Below are positions 28,841 through 38,760 of a stretch of DNA of 64,000 nt, in pieces. Within the stretch, counting starts at the first letter, position 1. Every line of letters begins with the position of its first letter. The translations under genes and the position numbers were made by a program. The notes below the pieces were generated by a model, which was not told where the DNA came from, made no database searches, and saw only the letters and a program-made list of their open reading frames with translations. This stretch comes from Planktothrix rubescens CCAP 1459/22 (lineage in GTDB: Bacteria > Cyanobacteriota > Cyanobacteriia > Cyanobacteriales > Microcoleaceae), in the NCBI GenBank assembly GCA_904830895.1, contig LR882958.1, positions 5,103,501-5,167,500 on the forward strand. The letters run 5' to 3'.

Positions 28841-30955
28841 CTACTCTTTTTGATTATCTTCTAAAGCTCTAACTGCCGCCTGAATTAAATTATAAAAAAC
28901 AGGTTGAGACACATCAACAGTTTGAGCATCCTGACGACTTTTTCCTAACAGTCCAAAGCGTTGACCTTTTTTTATAGCTAACACTTCCCCTTTCTGATTT
29001 CGGATTTTTAATTCTTGGGTATTACCAACATAAGATAAACTACAACTATATTGTTTATCATTATAGTCAAATTCTGCACTTTTATTGACTTGATGGTGTG
29101 GAATTTCTGGAGATTCGGGTAATCTCGCCCCGACTAATTCTAACTCTATATTGGTTTGACCATTCCAACTATTTTCTTTTAATTGATAGGCGATATCTAA
29201 ACAGTGGGGAAGGGGAAAATAGTCAGCCCAACGCCAAGCCATGCCATTAATTGTGGGTAAGGCGGTTAGTTGAGTATGGGAATATTTATCTTGGGTTAAG
29301 GTGAGTTTAATATGTCCTTTTCCGACAACTTTTTGTTGAACAATTCGCACGTTAGGAGTCCAAAATGTAGGGGCGTTATTTTCTATACCACAGGGATGTA
29401 ATTGATTAATTTGATCATAGAGATTAAAGTTAATTTCACTTAAATCCGCTTGAACATCAATTTTAATTAAGGGTTTTAGATGTTCTAATTCTAAACATTG
29501 ATGGGCAAATTCACTTAATCGGGCTCTAATTTGATCTAAGTTTTCTGTGGGGAAAGAAAACCCTCCGGCGGCTTTATGTCCTCCGAATTTACCCAGTAAA
29601 TCTTGACAATATTCTAAGGCTTTAAAAATATCAAATTCCGCAATTCCCCGGGCTGAACCTCGAACTATTTTAGGAGATTCTGTGTCATCTTCTGGCTGTT
29701 CATAGGTTCCAATAAACACAGGAACACCGTATCTTTCTACTAACCGAGAGGCGACAATTCCAATCACACCATGATGCCATTCTGGTTGCACAACTACTAA
29801 CACCCTTTCTTGTTTTAAATCAATATTTTCTGATTCTATCCAAGCGATCGCTTCCTGTTGAATTTCTTCACATAATAATTGTCTTTGTTGATTTATTTGT
29901 TCACATTGCATTGCCCGTTCTAAGGCAATTCCCATATTTTCTGTTGTTAATAATTCGATCACAATTTGGGGGTCAGCTAACCGTCCAATGGCGTTAATTC
30001 TTGGCCCCAAACGAAAGCCAATATCATCGGGTTTTAGGGTTTTATTATTGGTAGATGGGAGGGAATTTTCGGGCTGTTCTTCCGATTTTACTTGATATCC
30101 GGTAGAGACTCCGGCCACTTGAATTAAGGCTTGAATCCCGGTGATTTGGGAATAGGGAATTAACTTTAACCCTCGTTTTAACCAACGTCGGTTAACTCCA
30201 ACCAAAGGAGCTAAATCCGCAATAGTTCCTAATGTAAATAATTCTAACAATGGATTGACTAATCCTTGAATTTTACCTAATTTTTGAGACAAACAAATGG
30301 CTAAAACATAGGCAACTCCCACCCCAGCTAATCCTCGATAGGGGGATAATAACGGTAATAATTTAGGGTTGAGAATCGCGTCGGCTGGGGGTAGTTTTTC
30401 AGGTAAATCATGATGATCGGTAATAATTACAATTAACCCTAATTCTTTGGCTCTAGCAATGGGTTGATAGGCAGAAATCCCGTTATCAACCGTGAGGATA
30501 ATTTTAACGTCTTCCTGATGAAATTCTTCTACTATTCGGGTATTAATTCCATAGCCTTCTTTCATGCGGCTAGGAATAGCATAATTAACATTAGCTCCCA
30601 AGGTAGAAAGCGATCGCATTAATAAAGCCGTACTGGTCATACCATCGGCATCATAATCCCCACAAATTGCGATTTTATCACCCTGATTAATCGCATTTTC
30701 TAATAGTTCTACACTTTTTTCTAAATCCTTAAATTCCTCCAGGGGAGAGGGTAAAACTTGAGATTCAGGAGTTAAAAAAGCCTCCGCTTGTTCCGGGGTT
30801 TCAATCCCACGATTAATTAAAACTTGGGTAACTAATGGGATAATTCCCAGGGTATCTGCTAACTGTTGAGCAAGTTCAGATTGTTGCGGGAAAATATACC
30901 AGCGTTGATTCGGGAGGTGATCACAATTCAAGGATTCCGGGGAAGAAGGTTGCAC
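28841..30955 (-). CDS. recJ: Single-stranded-DNA-specific exonuclease RecJ
   Basis: A 5'-3' ssDNA exonuclease for recombination and mismatch repair. DHH-family motifs: AICGDYDADGMTSTALL, VDNGI, IVIITDHHDLPE, and the DHHA1-type GHKAAGGFSFP. The start is GTG at 30955 (MQPSSPESLN). 704 residues, including an OB-fold region and a C-terminal extension (ALEDNQKE end) usual for cyanobacterial RecJ. Co-directional small genes follow. Confidence 0.95.
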   Translation of the reverse strand: MQPSSPESLNCDHLPNQRWYIFPQQSELAQQLADTLGIIPLVTQVLINRGIETPEQAEAFLTPESQVLPSPLEEFKDLEKSVELLENAINQGDKIAICGDYDADGMTSTALLMRSLSTLGANVNYAIPSRMKEGYGINTRIVEEFHQEDVKIILTVDNGISAYQPIARAKELGLIVIITDHHDLPEKLPPADAILNPKLLPLLSPYRGLAGVGVAYVLAICLSQKLGKIQGLVNPLLELFTLGTIADLAPLVGVNRRWLKRGLKLIPYSQITGIQALIQVAGVSTGYQVKSEEQPENSLPSTNNKTLKPDDIGFRLGPRINAIGRLADPQIVIELLTTENMGIALERAMQCEQINQQRQLLCEEIQQEAIAWIESENIDLKQERVLVVVQPEWHHGVIGIVASRLVERYGVPVFIGTYEQPEDDTESPKIVRGSARGIAEFDIFKALEYCQDLLGKFGGHKAAGGFSFPTENLDQIRARLSEFAHQCLELEHLKPLIKIDVQADLSEINFNLYDQINQLHPCGIENNAPTFWTPNVRIVQQKVVGKGHIKLTLTQDKYSHTQLTALPTINGMAWRWADYFPLPHCLDIAYQLKENSWNGQTNIELELVGARLPESPEIPHHQVNKSAEFDYNDKQYSCSLSYVGNTQELKIRNQKGEVLAIKKGQRFGLLGKSRQDAQTVDVSQPVFYNLIQAAVRALEDNQKE

Positions 30956-31131
30956 AGTTTATTAAGATTAATCTAAATAAAAGAATACTCTATTATATCA
31001 AAATTATTGTTATTTTTAACAAAAATTAAGGGGGTTTTATTGATAAAATCAGGAGCAAAATATTACCTAAAAAATCAGGTATTTTTTGCCCTGATCGCAA
31101 TTTGGGTTTTATTAAGACAGATTAATACCGC

Positions 31132-31416
31132 TTAAACTGCAACTTTAACCCCTCGCCAAAATGCAATATGACCCTCAATATTTTTAGCCGCAGATTTTGG
31201 TTCAGGATAATACCAAGCGGCGTCCTTATTAACTTCACCTTCAACAACTACATTATAATAACTAGCAACTCCTTTCCAACTACAAGTTGTATGGGTGTTA
31301 CTTTCTTGAAAATATTCACGGTTGATGGAGTCCGAGGGAAAATATTGATTACCATCAACGACAACGCATTTGTCACTTTCTGCTAAAACTGCACCATTCC
31401 AAACCGCTTTCGGCAT
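31132..31416 (-). CDS. DUF427 domain protein
   Basis: 94 residues: MPKAVWNGAVLAESDKCVVVDGN, YFPxxSIN, THTTCSWKGVASYYNV and AAWYYPEPKSAAKNIEGHIAFW are the diagnostic DUF427 blocks. A small beta-rich domain of unknown function. A strong site GAGGAG precedes the ATG. Divergent from recQ. Confidence 0.9.
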   Translation of the reverse strand: MPKAVWNGAVLAESDKCVVVDGNQYFPSDSINREYFQESNTHTTCSWKGVASYYNVVVEGEVNKDAAWYYPEPKSAAKNIEGHIAFWRGVKVAV

Positions 31417-31578
31417 AAATCTCCTCTAAACTTTGTAACTTTATCTTAAAATTTAACACCTTTAAGGCATTAAATAACTGTTCTGGGTTCTGAATTACAA
31501 AAAATTATCGGGATATCCCAACCATTTACCCAGTTTTAATTATAAAATAAAAAAGACGTTTTATCTAAATTACGAGCA

Positions 31579-33765
31579 ATGTCAGGGCTAATTTCTACTC
31601 CCTTCGCCCAACCCCAATCCCTAGAACAGTCTCTTAAACATTTTTTTGGTTATGATTCCTTTCGACCCGGACAGCGCGAAATAATTGACCAAGCGCTACA
31701 AAAGCGAGATTTATTAATTATTATGCCCACCGGAGGCGGAAAGTCTCTGTGTTTTCAACTTCCAGCTTTATTAAAACCTGGATTAATGATTGTTGTGTCT
31801 CCTTTAATTGCCTTAATGCAAGATCAAGTGGAGGCATTACAAGATAATGGAGTTGGTGCTACCTTTCTCAATAGTACCCTAACGGCTGCGGAAGCAAAAT
31901 CGCGGGAAACGGCAATTTTAAAAGGAGATATTAAACTGCTTTATGTTGCCCCAGAACGATTATTATCCGACCGATTTTTATTTTTTTTAGACACCCTAGA
32001 AGAACAGTTGGGAATCTCTGCTTTCGCCATTGATGAAGCCCATTGTGTTTCTGAATGGGGACATGATTTTCGCCCAGAATATCGAAAATTAAAACAACTG
32101 CGAATTCGTTATCCTAAAATTCCAGTTTTAGCCTTAACAGCAACAGCAACCAACAGGGTGAGACAGGATATTATTCAACAGTTAGAGTTAAAAAATCCCT
32201 ATATTCATGTTGCCAGTTTTAATCGCCCTAATTTATATTATGAAGTGATTCCCAAGAAAAAACAAACCTTCACCCAGCTATTAAAAATTATTCAGGATGT
32301 GGGAGGTTCGGGAATTATCTATTGTTTAAGTCGAAAAAACGTAGAAGACTTGGCATTCCGATTACAAAATCATGGGATTTCAGCCCTACCCTATCACGCC
32401 GGACTTGAAGATCAAATCCGGTCAGAAAATCAGACTCGGTTTATTCGAGATGATGTTCAAATTATGGTGGCGACGGTTGCCTTTGGCATGGGAATTAATA
32501 AGCCCGATGTACGCTTTGTAATTCATTATAGTTTACCCCGAACCTTAGAAAGTTATTATCAAGAATCCGGTCGGGCGGGACGGGATGGAGAATCGGCTAG
32601 ATGTACATTATTTTTTAGTTATGGTGATATTAAAACCATTGAATATTTAATTGAACAAAAACCCGATCCCGATGAACAACGCATCGCCCGTCAACAGTTA
32701 AGACAAATGTTAGATTATGCCGAAGCATCGGAATGTCGGCGCACCGTTCAATTGAGTTATTTTGGTGAATTTTTCTCGGAAAATTGTGCAAAATGTGATA
32801 ATTGTCAGACACAAAATCCGGTGGAAGATTGGACAATTGAAGCGATGAAATTTTTATCTTGTATTGCCCGATGTCATGAAAGATTTGGCATGAATTATAT
32901 TATTGATGTATTAAGAGGATCGAAAAGTCAAAAAATTCTGGATCGACGTCATGATCAACTTTCTACTTATGGTATTGGTAAGGACAAAACGGCGGAAGAA
33001 TGGAAGAATTTAGGCCGATCTCTTTTACGTCAAGGACTCTTGGATCAAACCACTGATGGTTATGCTATTTTAAAGTTAAATTCCCGCAGTTGGGAAGTGA
33101 TGAAACGGGAAAGAACCGTTGAAATTACTGTTATTAAAGAACAAAATGTCGAAAAATCGACTCGTTCTTTAGCAATAGAAGCGGAAATGTTATTTGAACA
33201 GTTGCGCCAACTACGGAAAAAATTAGCCGATGAACAATCTATTCCTCCCTATATGGTTTTTTCCGATTCTACGTTAAAATTAATGGCACAACAACGACCC
33301 CAAAATTTAGAAGAATTAAGTCAAATTTCTGGAGTCGGGAGTTATAAATTAGAACGTTATGGTAAAGAATTTACTGAAGCTATTTTTACCTATTGTCATG
33401 GACAAAAATTGTCCAATTCTTCCTCTAAAAAATCAGAATCTAAACGTCTAACCCTAGAAGATTTATCCGATAGTTTAATCATGACTTTATCTTTATATCA
33501 AGACGGTTTAAGTTTGAATGCGATCGCCAATGAACGAGGATTAAAAACCAGTACCATTGCCGATCATTTAGCCCAATTAATTGCCGCCAATCAAAATATA
33601 AATATTGATCAATTTGTTGAACCTGAACGGCAAAAAAATATTATTCAAGCCATCGAAAAAGTTGGAGATATCAGCTTAAAAACAATTTATGAATGTTTGG
33701 GAGAAAACTATAATTATGAAGAAATAAAAATGGTTAGAGAATACTGGCGACAGCATCCTAATTAA
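31579..33765 (+). CDS. recQ: ATP-dependent DNA helicase RecQ
   Basis: A 3'-5' helicase of recombination and fork repair. Walker A is MPTGGGKSLCFQLP, the DEAH box is FAIDEAHCVSEWGHDFRPEY, and motif VI is YYQESGRAGRDG. The RQC zinc cysteines are CRRTVQLSYFGE...CAKCDNC. An HRDC domain lies near residue 540 (PPYMVFSDSTLKLMAQQRPQN), and a C-terminal helix-turn-helix-like DUF follows. 728 residues. It ends in a run of GTTGTTGC triplets (33769-33806). Confidence 0.96.
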   Translation: MSGLISTPFAQPQSLEQSLKHFFGYDSFRPGQREIIDQALQKRDLLIIMPTGGGKSLCFQLPALLKPGLMIVVSPLIALMQDQVEALQDNGVGATFLNSTLTAAEAKSRETAILKGDIKLLYVAPERLLSDRFLFFLDTLEEQLGISAFAIDEAHCVSEWGHDFRPEYRKLKQLRIRYPKIPVLALTATATNRVRQDIIQQLELKNPYIHVASFNRPNLYYEVIPKKKQTFTQLLKIIQDVGGSGIIYCLSRKNVEDLAFRLQNHGISALPYHAGLEDQIRSENQTRFIRDDVQIMVATVAFGMGINKPDVRFVIHYSLPRTLESYYQESGRAGRDGESARCTLFFSYGDIKTIEYLIEQKPDPDEQRIARQQLRQMLDYAEASECRRTVQLSYFGEFFSENCAKCDNCQTQNPVEDWTIEAMKFLSCIARCHERFGMNYIIDVLRGSKSQKILDRRHDQLSTYGIGKDKTAEEWKNLGRSLLRQGLLDQTTDGYAILKLNSRSWEVMKRERTVEITVIKEQNVEKSTRSLAIEAEMLFEQLRQLRKKLADEQSIPPYMVFSDSTLKLMAQQRPQNLEELSQISGVGSYKLERYGKEFTEAIFTYCHGQKLSNSSSKKSESKRLTLEDLSDSLIMTLSLYQDGLSLNAIANERGLKTSTIADHLAQLIAANQNINIDQFVEPERQKNIIQAIEKVGDISLKTIYECLGENYNYEEIKMVREYWRQHPN

Positions 33766-33886
33766 CTCGTTGTTGCGCCCGTTGTTGCACTCGTTGTTGC
33801 GCTTCAGCGCTCTTAACAGACTCCGCATCCCAACAACAAACTAATAAATGTTTTCCATTATAACTAATAACCTACCCAAACCAATT

Positions 33887-34519
33887 ATGAACCCGATTAT
33901 TTTTTGTGACTTCGATGGAACTATTACCGCAGAAGAAACTTTTGTAGCCATGTTAAAAGAATTTGCCCCAGAAAAGGCTGGGGAAATTATACCCTTATTG
34001 TATAGCCAGGAAATGACATTACGAGAAGGAGTTAGAACCATGTTAGAATCAATTCCATCCCGTTGTTATCCTGAAATTATAGAATTTTCTCGAACCAAAA
34101 CAATACGACCCGGATTTGTGGAATTTCTGGATTTTCTTAATACCCAAAAAGTTCCTTTTATCCTGGTTTCAGGAGGGGTTAGGGTGATGGTAGAAACGGT
34201 TTTAGGAGATTTAAGTCAAAAAATTAATGGGATGTATGCCGTTGATTTAGACCCCTCAGAGGAGTATTTTCAGGTTAATTCCGAGTTTGAAGCCGATACA
34301 GAATTAGTCGCAAAAGTCAAGGTTATGGAACGCTATTCCCAGGCTGAAAAAATTGCCATTGGAGATTCGATTACCGACTTAAATATGGCCTTAGCAGCCC
34401 CAATTGTTTTTGCTCGCGATCGCTTGGCAAAATATTTAGACGAATATCAAAAACCCTATATTAACTGGACAGATTTTTTTGATATTAGAGATCACTTATC
34501 TCAAAAATGGAAGATATAG
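33887..34519 (+). CDS. MtnX-like HAD-family phosphatase
   Basis: HAD motif I is [16 protein letters not shown] and motif II is [11 protein letters not shown]; motif III/IV is [18 protein letters not shown]. This is the MtnX (2-hydroxy-3-keto-5-methylthiopentenyl-1-phosphate phosphatase) pattern of methionine salvage. 210 residues from the ATG at 33887; another ATG at 33848 would add 13 residues, and neither has a clear ribosome binding site. No other methionine-salvage gene is near, so the substrate remains open. Confidence 0.82.
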   Translation: MNPIIFCDFDGTITAEETFVAMLKEFAPEKAGEIIPLLYSQEMTLREGVRTMLESIPSRCYPEIIEFSRTKTIRPGFVEFLDFLNTQKVPFILVSGGVRVMVETVLGDLSQKINGMYAVDLDPSEEYFQVNSEFEADTELVAKVKVMERYSQAEKIAIGDSITDLNMALAAPIVFARDRLAKYLDEYQKPYINWTDFFDIRDHLSQKWKI

Positions 34520-34521
34520 TA

Positions 34522-34578
34522 GGGAACAGCCCCCCCAAACCCCCCGTGCACGGGGGGCTAGGGGGGGAGGGAACAGGG
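34522..34578 (+). repeat. GTGCAC-centred GC-rich repeat, intergenic copy
   Basis: Nearly identical over about 50 bp to the copy inside the radical SAM gene at 16697-16760, including the GGGAACAG flank and the CTA-G7 tail. Confidence 0.85.
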
Positions 34579-34682
34579 GGAAAAGACTTTTTGCTGCATT
34601 CGTCTGTGTCCTAACCGTGAGTCGCATGACTGCTATATTATAAATTCATTCATTATTTTTAAACAGGAGAAAATCTTAAAAT

Positions 34683-35723
34683 ATGGCACAATTTACTCGG
34701 ATTCTTTCTTTAGATGGCGGTGGACTGCGGGGAATAATTTCTGCCGAAGTTTTAAAGTATGTCGAACAGAAATTACAGGATTTTACAGGAAACTTAGATG
34801 CCAGAATAGCAGATTATTTTGACTTAATTGCTGGAACTAGCGTCGGAGGAATTTTAACGGCTCTTTACCTTTGCCCCTATCTTGAAAATCCGCTCAGACC
34901 GCGATGTTCTGCTCAGGAAGTTTATGATTTTTTTCGGTATAAATCAAGTCAAATCTTTGATCCTATTTCTAAAAATTCCTTGCCCGTCTTGGGAGAATTA
35001 TTTGATGAAAAATACTCCTATCACAAGTTTGATCAGATCATGGGTGATTTTTTTCAAGATCTTAAATTAAGCGAACTCCTGAAACCTTGCTTAATTACTT
35101 CCTATGAAATAGAAAAGCGAAAAAGTCAATTTTTCACCCAACATGATGCTATTTTAGATCCCAAAAATGATTATTTTATTAGAGATGTTTTACGAGCCAC
35201 TTCCGCCGCCCCTACGTTATTTGAAGTAGCTCAAATTAAGGCAATGAATCAGGATGTTTATACCTGTATTGATGGAGGAGTTTTTGCGAATAATCCTGCT
35301 CTTTGTGCCTATGCAGAAGCTCGACATAAATTTAATCGTGACTTTAATCTCGATAATCGCTATGAGAAAGGCCCAACCGCTAAACAAATGGTGGTTTTAT
35401 CTTTAGGTACAGGAGTGGTTAAAAAGAAATATCCCTATGAAGAAGCAAAAAATTGGGGAAAATTACAATGGCTTGAGCCTTTATTTGATATTATTATGAC
35501 CGGGGGGGCGGAAACCGTTGACTATCAAATGCAACAAATCTTTGATACCACAGAACATCCTGAAAACTATTTGCGAATTAATACGGTTTTGGAAAGTCGT
35601 AAAACCTTAAAAATGGATGATTCCTCGGAAGCCAATTTGAACGAAATTGCTAAATTAGGGCAACAATTAACAGAAGAAAATCGTCAACAGCTAGATCAGT
35701 GGATTCAACTGCTTTTACTTTAA
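34683..35723 (+). CDS. Patatin-like phospholipase
   Basis: 346 residues. The oxyanion loop is SLDGGGLRGIISAEVL, the nucleophile elbow is GTSVGG (GxSxG), and the second catalytic motif is DGGVFANNPAL. This Ser-Asp dyad lipase family releases fatty acids from membrane lipids. A ribosome site CAGGAG precedes the ATG. The next gene starts 21 bp after the stop, so the patatin, RnfD-like and DUF2330 genes form a likely operon. Confidence 0.9.
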   Translation: MAQFTRILSLDGGGLRGIISAEVLKYVEQKLQDFTGNLDARIADYFDLIAGTSVGGILTALYLCPYLENPLRPRCSAQEVYDFFRYKSSQIFDPISKNSLPVLGELFDEKYSYHKFDQIMGDFFQDLKLSELLKPCLITSYEIEKRKSQFFTQHDAILDPKNDYFIRDVLRATSAAPTLFEVAQIKAMNQDVYTCIDGGVFANNPALCAYAEARHKFNRDFNLDNRYEKGPTAKQMVVLSLGTGVVKKKYPYEEAKNWGKLQWLEPLFDIIMTGGAETVDYQMQQIFDTTEHPENYLRINTVLESRKTLKMDDSSEANLNEIAKLGQQLTEENRQQLDQWIQLLLL

Positions 35724-35744
35724 TCTTAATTTCAGGTGAATATC

Positions 35745-36596
35745 ATGTTTAAAGATGCTCGTAACGCTCAAATCCTATTTCTATCAATGTTTTTGCTCCT
35801 AGGAATTGGAACGAGAGACTGGACATTACGACCGGATTTTATACTGATCATTGGGTTAAGTTGTTTATTCACTCAATGGTTATGTTCCTCGATTTACTCC
35901 TTCTATATTAACAAAAAAATTACCCTTTTATCCCTTGAATTTTTAAGCTCTTGGCGTAGTGCTTTAATTACTACATTGGGGTTATGTTTATTGCTCAGAG
36001 CCAATCATTGGACAACCTTAGCTCTAGCCGGATGTTGTGCGATCGCCAGTAAATTTATCTTTCAATCCCAGGGAAAACATTTTTTTAATCCCGCTAACTT
36101 TGGGATTATTATTGCCCTAACTCTAAGCGCCGATGCTTGGGTTTCCCCAGGACAATGGGGAACCGATTCCTGGTATTTATTACTATTTTTAGGAACCGCA
36201 GGAATTATTCTTAAAAAAGTTGGTCGTTGGGATACTTCCGCCACCTTTTTAATCACCTATATGGGATTAGAAGCGGTGAGAAATTTTAGCTTAGGTTGGG
36301 GTTGGGATGTATATACCCATCAACTGATGAATGGCAGTTTATTATTGTTTGCATTCTTCATGATCACCGATCCGCGCTCTATTCCCAATGCCACCTTAAG
36401 CCGGATTATTTGGGCGGTCTTAATAGCCGGATTAACCTTTATTTTACAACATCAATTTTTTATCTCAACGGCTCTATTTTGGGCTTTATTTGCCCTCTCT
36501 CCCCTGACCTTAATTTTAGATCAAATTTTCCCAAATCATCGCTTTTCTTGGTCTACAAACCCCCCCAAATATTTGCCTTTATCTGCTTCTTTATAG
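35745..36596 (+). CDS. NqrB/RnfD-like membrane protein without the flavin-attachment motif
   Basis: 283 residues, about eight to nine membrane segments. HFFNPANFGIIIAL and FFMITDPRSIPNATLSR match conserved NqrB/RnfD blocks, but the protein is shorter than NqrB or RnfD (about 350-410), and I see no SGAT-type motif that carries covalent FMN in those subunits. AGGTGA five bases before the ATG at 35745 sets the start. No other Nqr or Rnf subunits are nearby. It is followed after 24 bp by a DUF2330 gene. Probably a membrane electron-transfer relative; function unknown. Confidence 0.75.
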   Translation: MFKDARNAQILFLSMFLLLGIGTRDWTLRPDFILIIGLSCLFTQWLCSSIYSFYINKKITLLSLEFLSSWRSALITTLGLCLLLRANHWTTLALAGCCAIASKFIFQSQGKHFFNPANFGIIIALTLSADAWVSPGQWGTDSWYLLLFLGTAGIILKKVGRWDTSATFLITYMGLEAVRNFSLGWGWDVYTHQLMNGSLLLFAFFMITDPRSIPNATLSRIIWAVLIAGLTFILQHQFFISTALFWALFALSPLTLILDQIFPNHRFSWSTNPPKYLPLSASL

Positions 36597-36620
36597 ATCA
36601 TATTTTAATAGGAGTTAATA

Positions 36621-37943
36621 ATGAAAGGTTTAAATCGGTTAATTCTCTTTTTAATTGTTGTTTTTGCTGGTATTAGTTTTGCGGCCCCCGCCTTAGCCTT
36701 TTGTGGTTTTTATGTAGCAAAAGCCGATGCTACTTTATATAATCAAGCCTCACAAGTTGTGATTGCCAGAGACAAAAATCGGACAATTTTAACTATGGCA
36801 AATGATTATCAAGGAGCAGCAAAAGATTTTGCTTTAGTAGTTCCGGTTCCTGTGGTTTTAAAACCCGAACAAGTTAAGATTGGAGACGCGAAAGTTATCC
36901 AACAATTAGATGCCTTTAGTGCGCCCCGACTGGTAGAATATTTCGATCCCGATCCCTGTAATCCCTACCCGATAGATCCTTCAACAATGTCAGGAGGAAC
37001 TAGAGGAGCTCCGACATTACAGGAACAAAAACGAGAATCAGAATCCAGTTTAGGAGTCACAATTGAAGCTCGTTTTAGCGTCGGTGAATATGATATTTTG
37101 ATCTTAAGTGCGAAAGAATCCGATGGATTAGAAACTTGGTTAACGCAAAATGGTTATCAAATTCCTGAAGGAGCAAGTGCTTTATTAAAACCCTATATTC
37201 AACAGGGATTAAAATTTTTTGTTGCTAAAGTTAATTTAACCAAATTTGATCAAAGTGGGTTTCAAAATCTGCGTCCTTTAATGATTGCTTATGAATCACC
37301 TCGGTTTATGTTACCGATTCGTTTAGGCATGATTAATGGCAAGGGAGAACAGGATTTAATTGTTTATTTATTGTCTCCGAAAGGTCAAGTCGAATTAACT
37401 AATTATCGCACGGTTAAGATTCCTTCCGATCAGGATATCCCTGAATTTGTCAAAGAAGTTTTTCCAGGTTTTTATAAATCCCTATTTAATACAATTCATC
37501 AACGGGAACAGAAAAAAGTTGCCTTTTTAGAATATGCTTGGAATATGGCAGGATGTGATCCTTGTTCTGCCGATCCTTTAACTACAGAAGAATTAAAGCA
37601 AGCGGGGGTATTTTGGTTGGATTCCCCGGCGGGAAATTCTACTTTTATTACTCGCTTACATATTCGCTACGCCCGCAATACTTTTCCCGAAGATTTAAAC
37701 TTTCAAGAAACAGCAAACCAAACCAACTTTCAAGGTCGATATATTATTAATCATCCCTATCGTGAATCCATGCAGTGTTCACAAGCCCAACAATATCGGC
37801 AATCTGTTCGTCAAAGACAGCAACAGGAAGCACAAAACTTAGCCACATTAACGGGCTGGAAAATTGAGGATATTCGGCGTCGGATTAATTGGATAGAATC
37901 CACTTCAGATTCCTGGTGGAATCGAATTTGGCATAAAAATTAA
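36621..37943 (+). CDS. DUF2330 domain secreted protein
   Basis: 440 residues with a signal peptide (LILFLIVVFAGISFAAPALA) and then CGFYVAKADATLYNQASQVVIARD, the DUF2330 opening. Further cysteines (DPDPCNP, GCDPCSADPL, MQCSQAQ) suggest disulfides or metal binding outside the membrane. Ribosome site AGGAG upstream. The tight link with an NqrB/RnfD-like gene hints at a shared periplasmic or membrane process. Confidence 0.85.
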   Translation: MKGLNRLILFLIVVFAGISFAAPALAFCGFYVAKADATLYNQASQVVIARDKNRTILTMANDYQGAAKDFALVVPVPVVLKPEQVKIGDAKVIQQLDAFSAPRLVEYFDPDPCNPYPIDPSTMSGGTRGAPTLQEQKRESESSLGVTIEARFSVGEYDILILSAKESDGLETWLTQNGYQIPEGASALLKPYIQQGLKFFVAKVNLTKFDQSGFQNLRPLMIAYESPRFMLPIRLGMINGKGEQDLIVYLLSPKGQVELTNYRTVKIPSDQDIPEFVKEVFPGFYKSLFNTIHQREQKKVAFLEYAWNMAGCDPCSADPLTTEELKQAGVFWLDSPAGNSTFITRLHIRYARNTFPEDLNFQETANQTNFQGRYIINHPYRESMQCSQAQQYRQSVRQRQQQEAQNLATLTGWKIEDIRRRINWIESTSDSWWNRIWHKN

Positions 37944-38033
37944 TTGTGTCAGCAAGGAATATAAAATAGGAAAGTTGCTCCTGATTCCGAATATTGCTAA
38001 ACTAAAATACAAGGATTTCGGAGCAACAAAGCC

Positions 38034-38597
38034 ATGACCGTTGCCAAGGCAAAATTTTTAAGATTAGAGGAATTTCTGAAGTTAGCAGAAACTAAACCTG
38101 CTGGCGAATATATTGACGGTGAAATCATTCAGAAACCCATGCCAAAGCCTCGCCATTCTCGACTTCAAGGAAAGTTAATTAATGCCATCAATGAAGTCAC
38201 AGAAACAGAGGCAATCGCCTATGCTTTTCCAGAGTTGCGTTGTACCTTTGGGGGTCGTTCAATTATTCCTGATATCGCCGTCCTGCGTTGGCAAAAAATT
38301 CAATTAAATCAGCATGGGGAACTGAGTGATAATACACTAATTATTCCTGATTGGTCAATTGAAATTCTTTCCCCTGATCAAAAAGCAAATCGTGTGATCG
38401 ATAATCTTTTACACTGCATCAGACATGGCTGCCAATTGGGATGGATGATTGATCCCGATGATTATTCTATTCTGATTTTTTCTCCTCAACAAGAGCCTAA
38501 TGTGTTTAGAGGTTCTTGTCAATTACAAATCCTAGAAGATATTAATTTAGAACTAACCGCCGAACAGGTTTTTGCCTGGTTAAAAATAGGCAAATGA
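38034..38597 (+). CDS. Uma2-family (DUF820) putative nuclease
   Basis: 187 residues, close paralogue of the 27934-28506 gene: LEEFLKLAETKPAGEYIDGE, IIQKPMPKPRHSRLQGKL, PELRCTFGGRSIIPDIAVL, DWSIEILSPDQ. Stands alone after the DUF2330 gene. Confidence 0.85.
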   Translation: MTVAKAKFLRLEEFLKLAETKPAGEYIDGEIIQKPMPKPRHSRLQGKLINAINEVTETEAIAYAFPELRCTFGGRSIIPDIAVLRWQKIQLNQHGELSDNTLIIPDWSIEILSPDQKANRVIDNLLHCIRHGCQLGWMIDPDDYSILIFSPQQEPNVFRGSCQLQILEDINLELTAEQVFAWLKIGK

Positions 38598-38686
38598 TTA
38601 ATTAAAATAAAACCGTAGGAGTCGGTTAGTGTAACCTTTGATAAATATAGCAATGAGCAGGTTAATCTCTGCAACTTCCTGATGTT

Positions 38687-38709
38687 CTTTGTGTCTTTGT
38701 GGTTAAATT
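38687..38709 (+). repeat. Dispersed CTTTGTGTCTTTGTGGTTAA motif, copy 3
   Basis: Identical core to the copies at 8270 and 10000; located between the Uma2 and pentapeptide genes. Confidence 0.7.
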
Positions 38710-38760
38710 AGCCTTTTTAATGATAGGATTGGAAACAATGAGTCAAGCGTAAAAATCAAT

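Noticed and set aside
28699-30955. Possible toxin-antitoxin pair formed by the small genes next to recJ
   Set aside because: Neither small protein resembles a known toxin or antitoxin; coiled-coil content alone is not evidence.
31168-31386. Plus-strand frame over the DUF427 gene
   Set aside because: Antisense to a clear DUF427 protein.
33769-33806. GTTGTTGC-type triplication after recQ
   Set aside because: Only three imperfect 12-bp units lying after the stop codon; too short to claim as an element.
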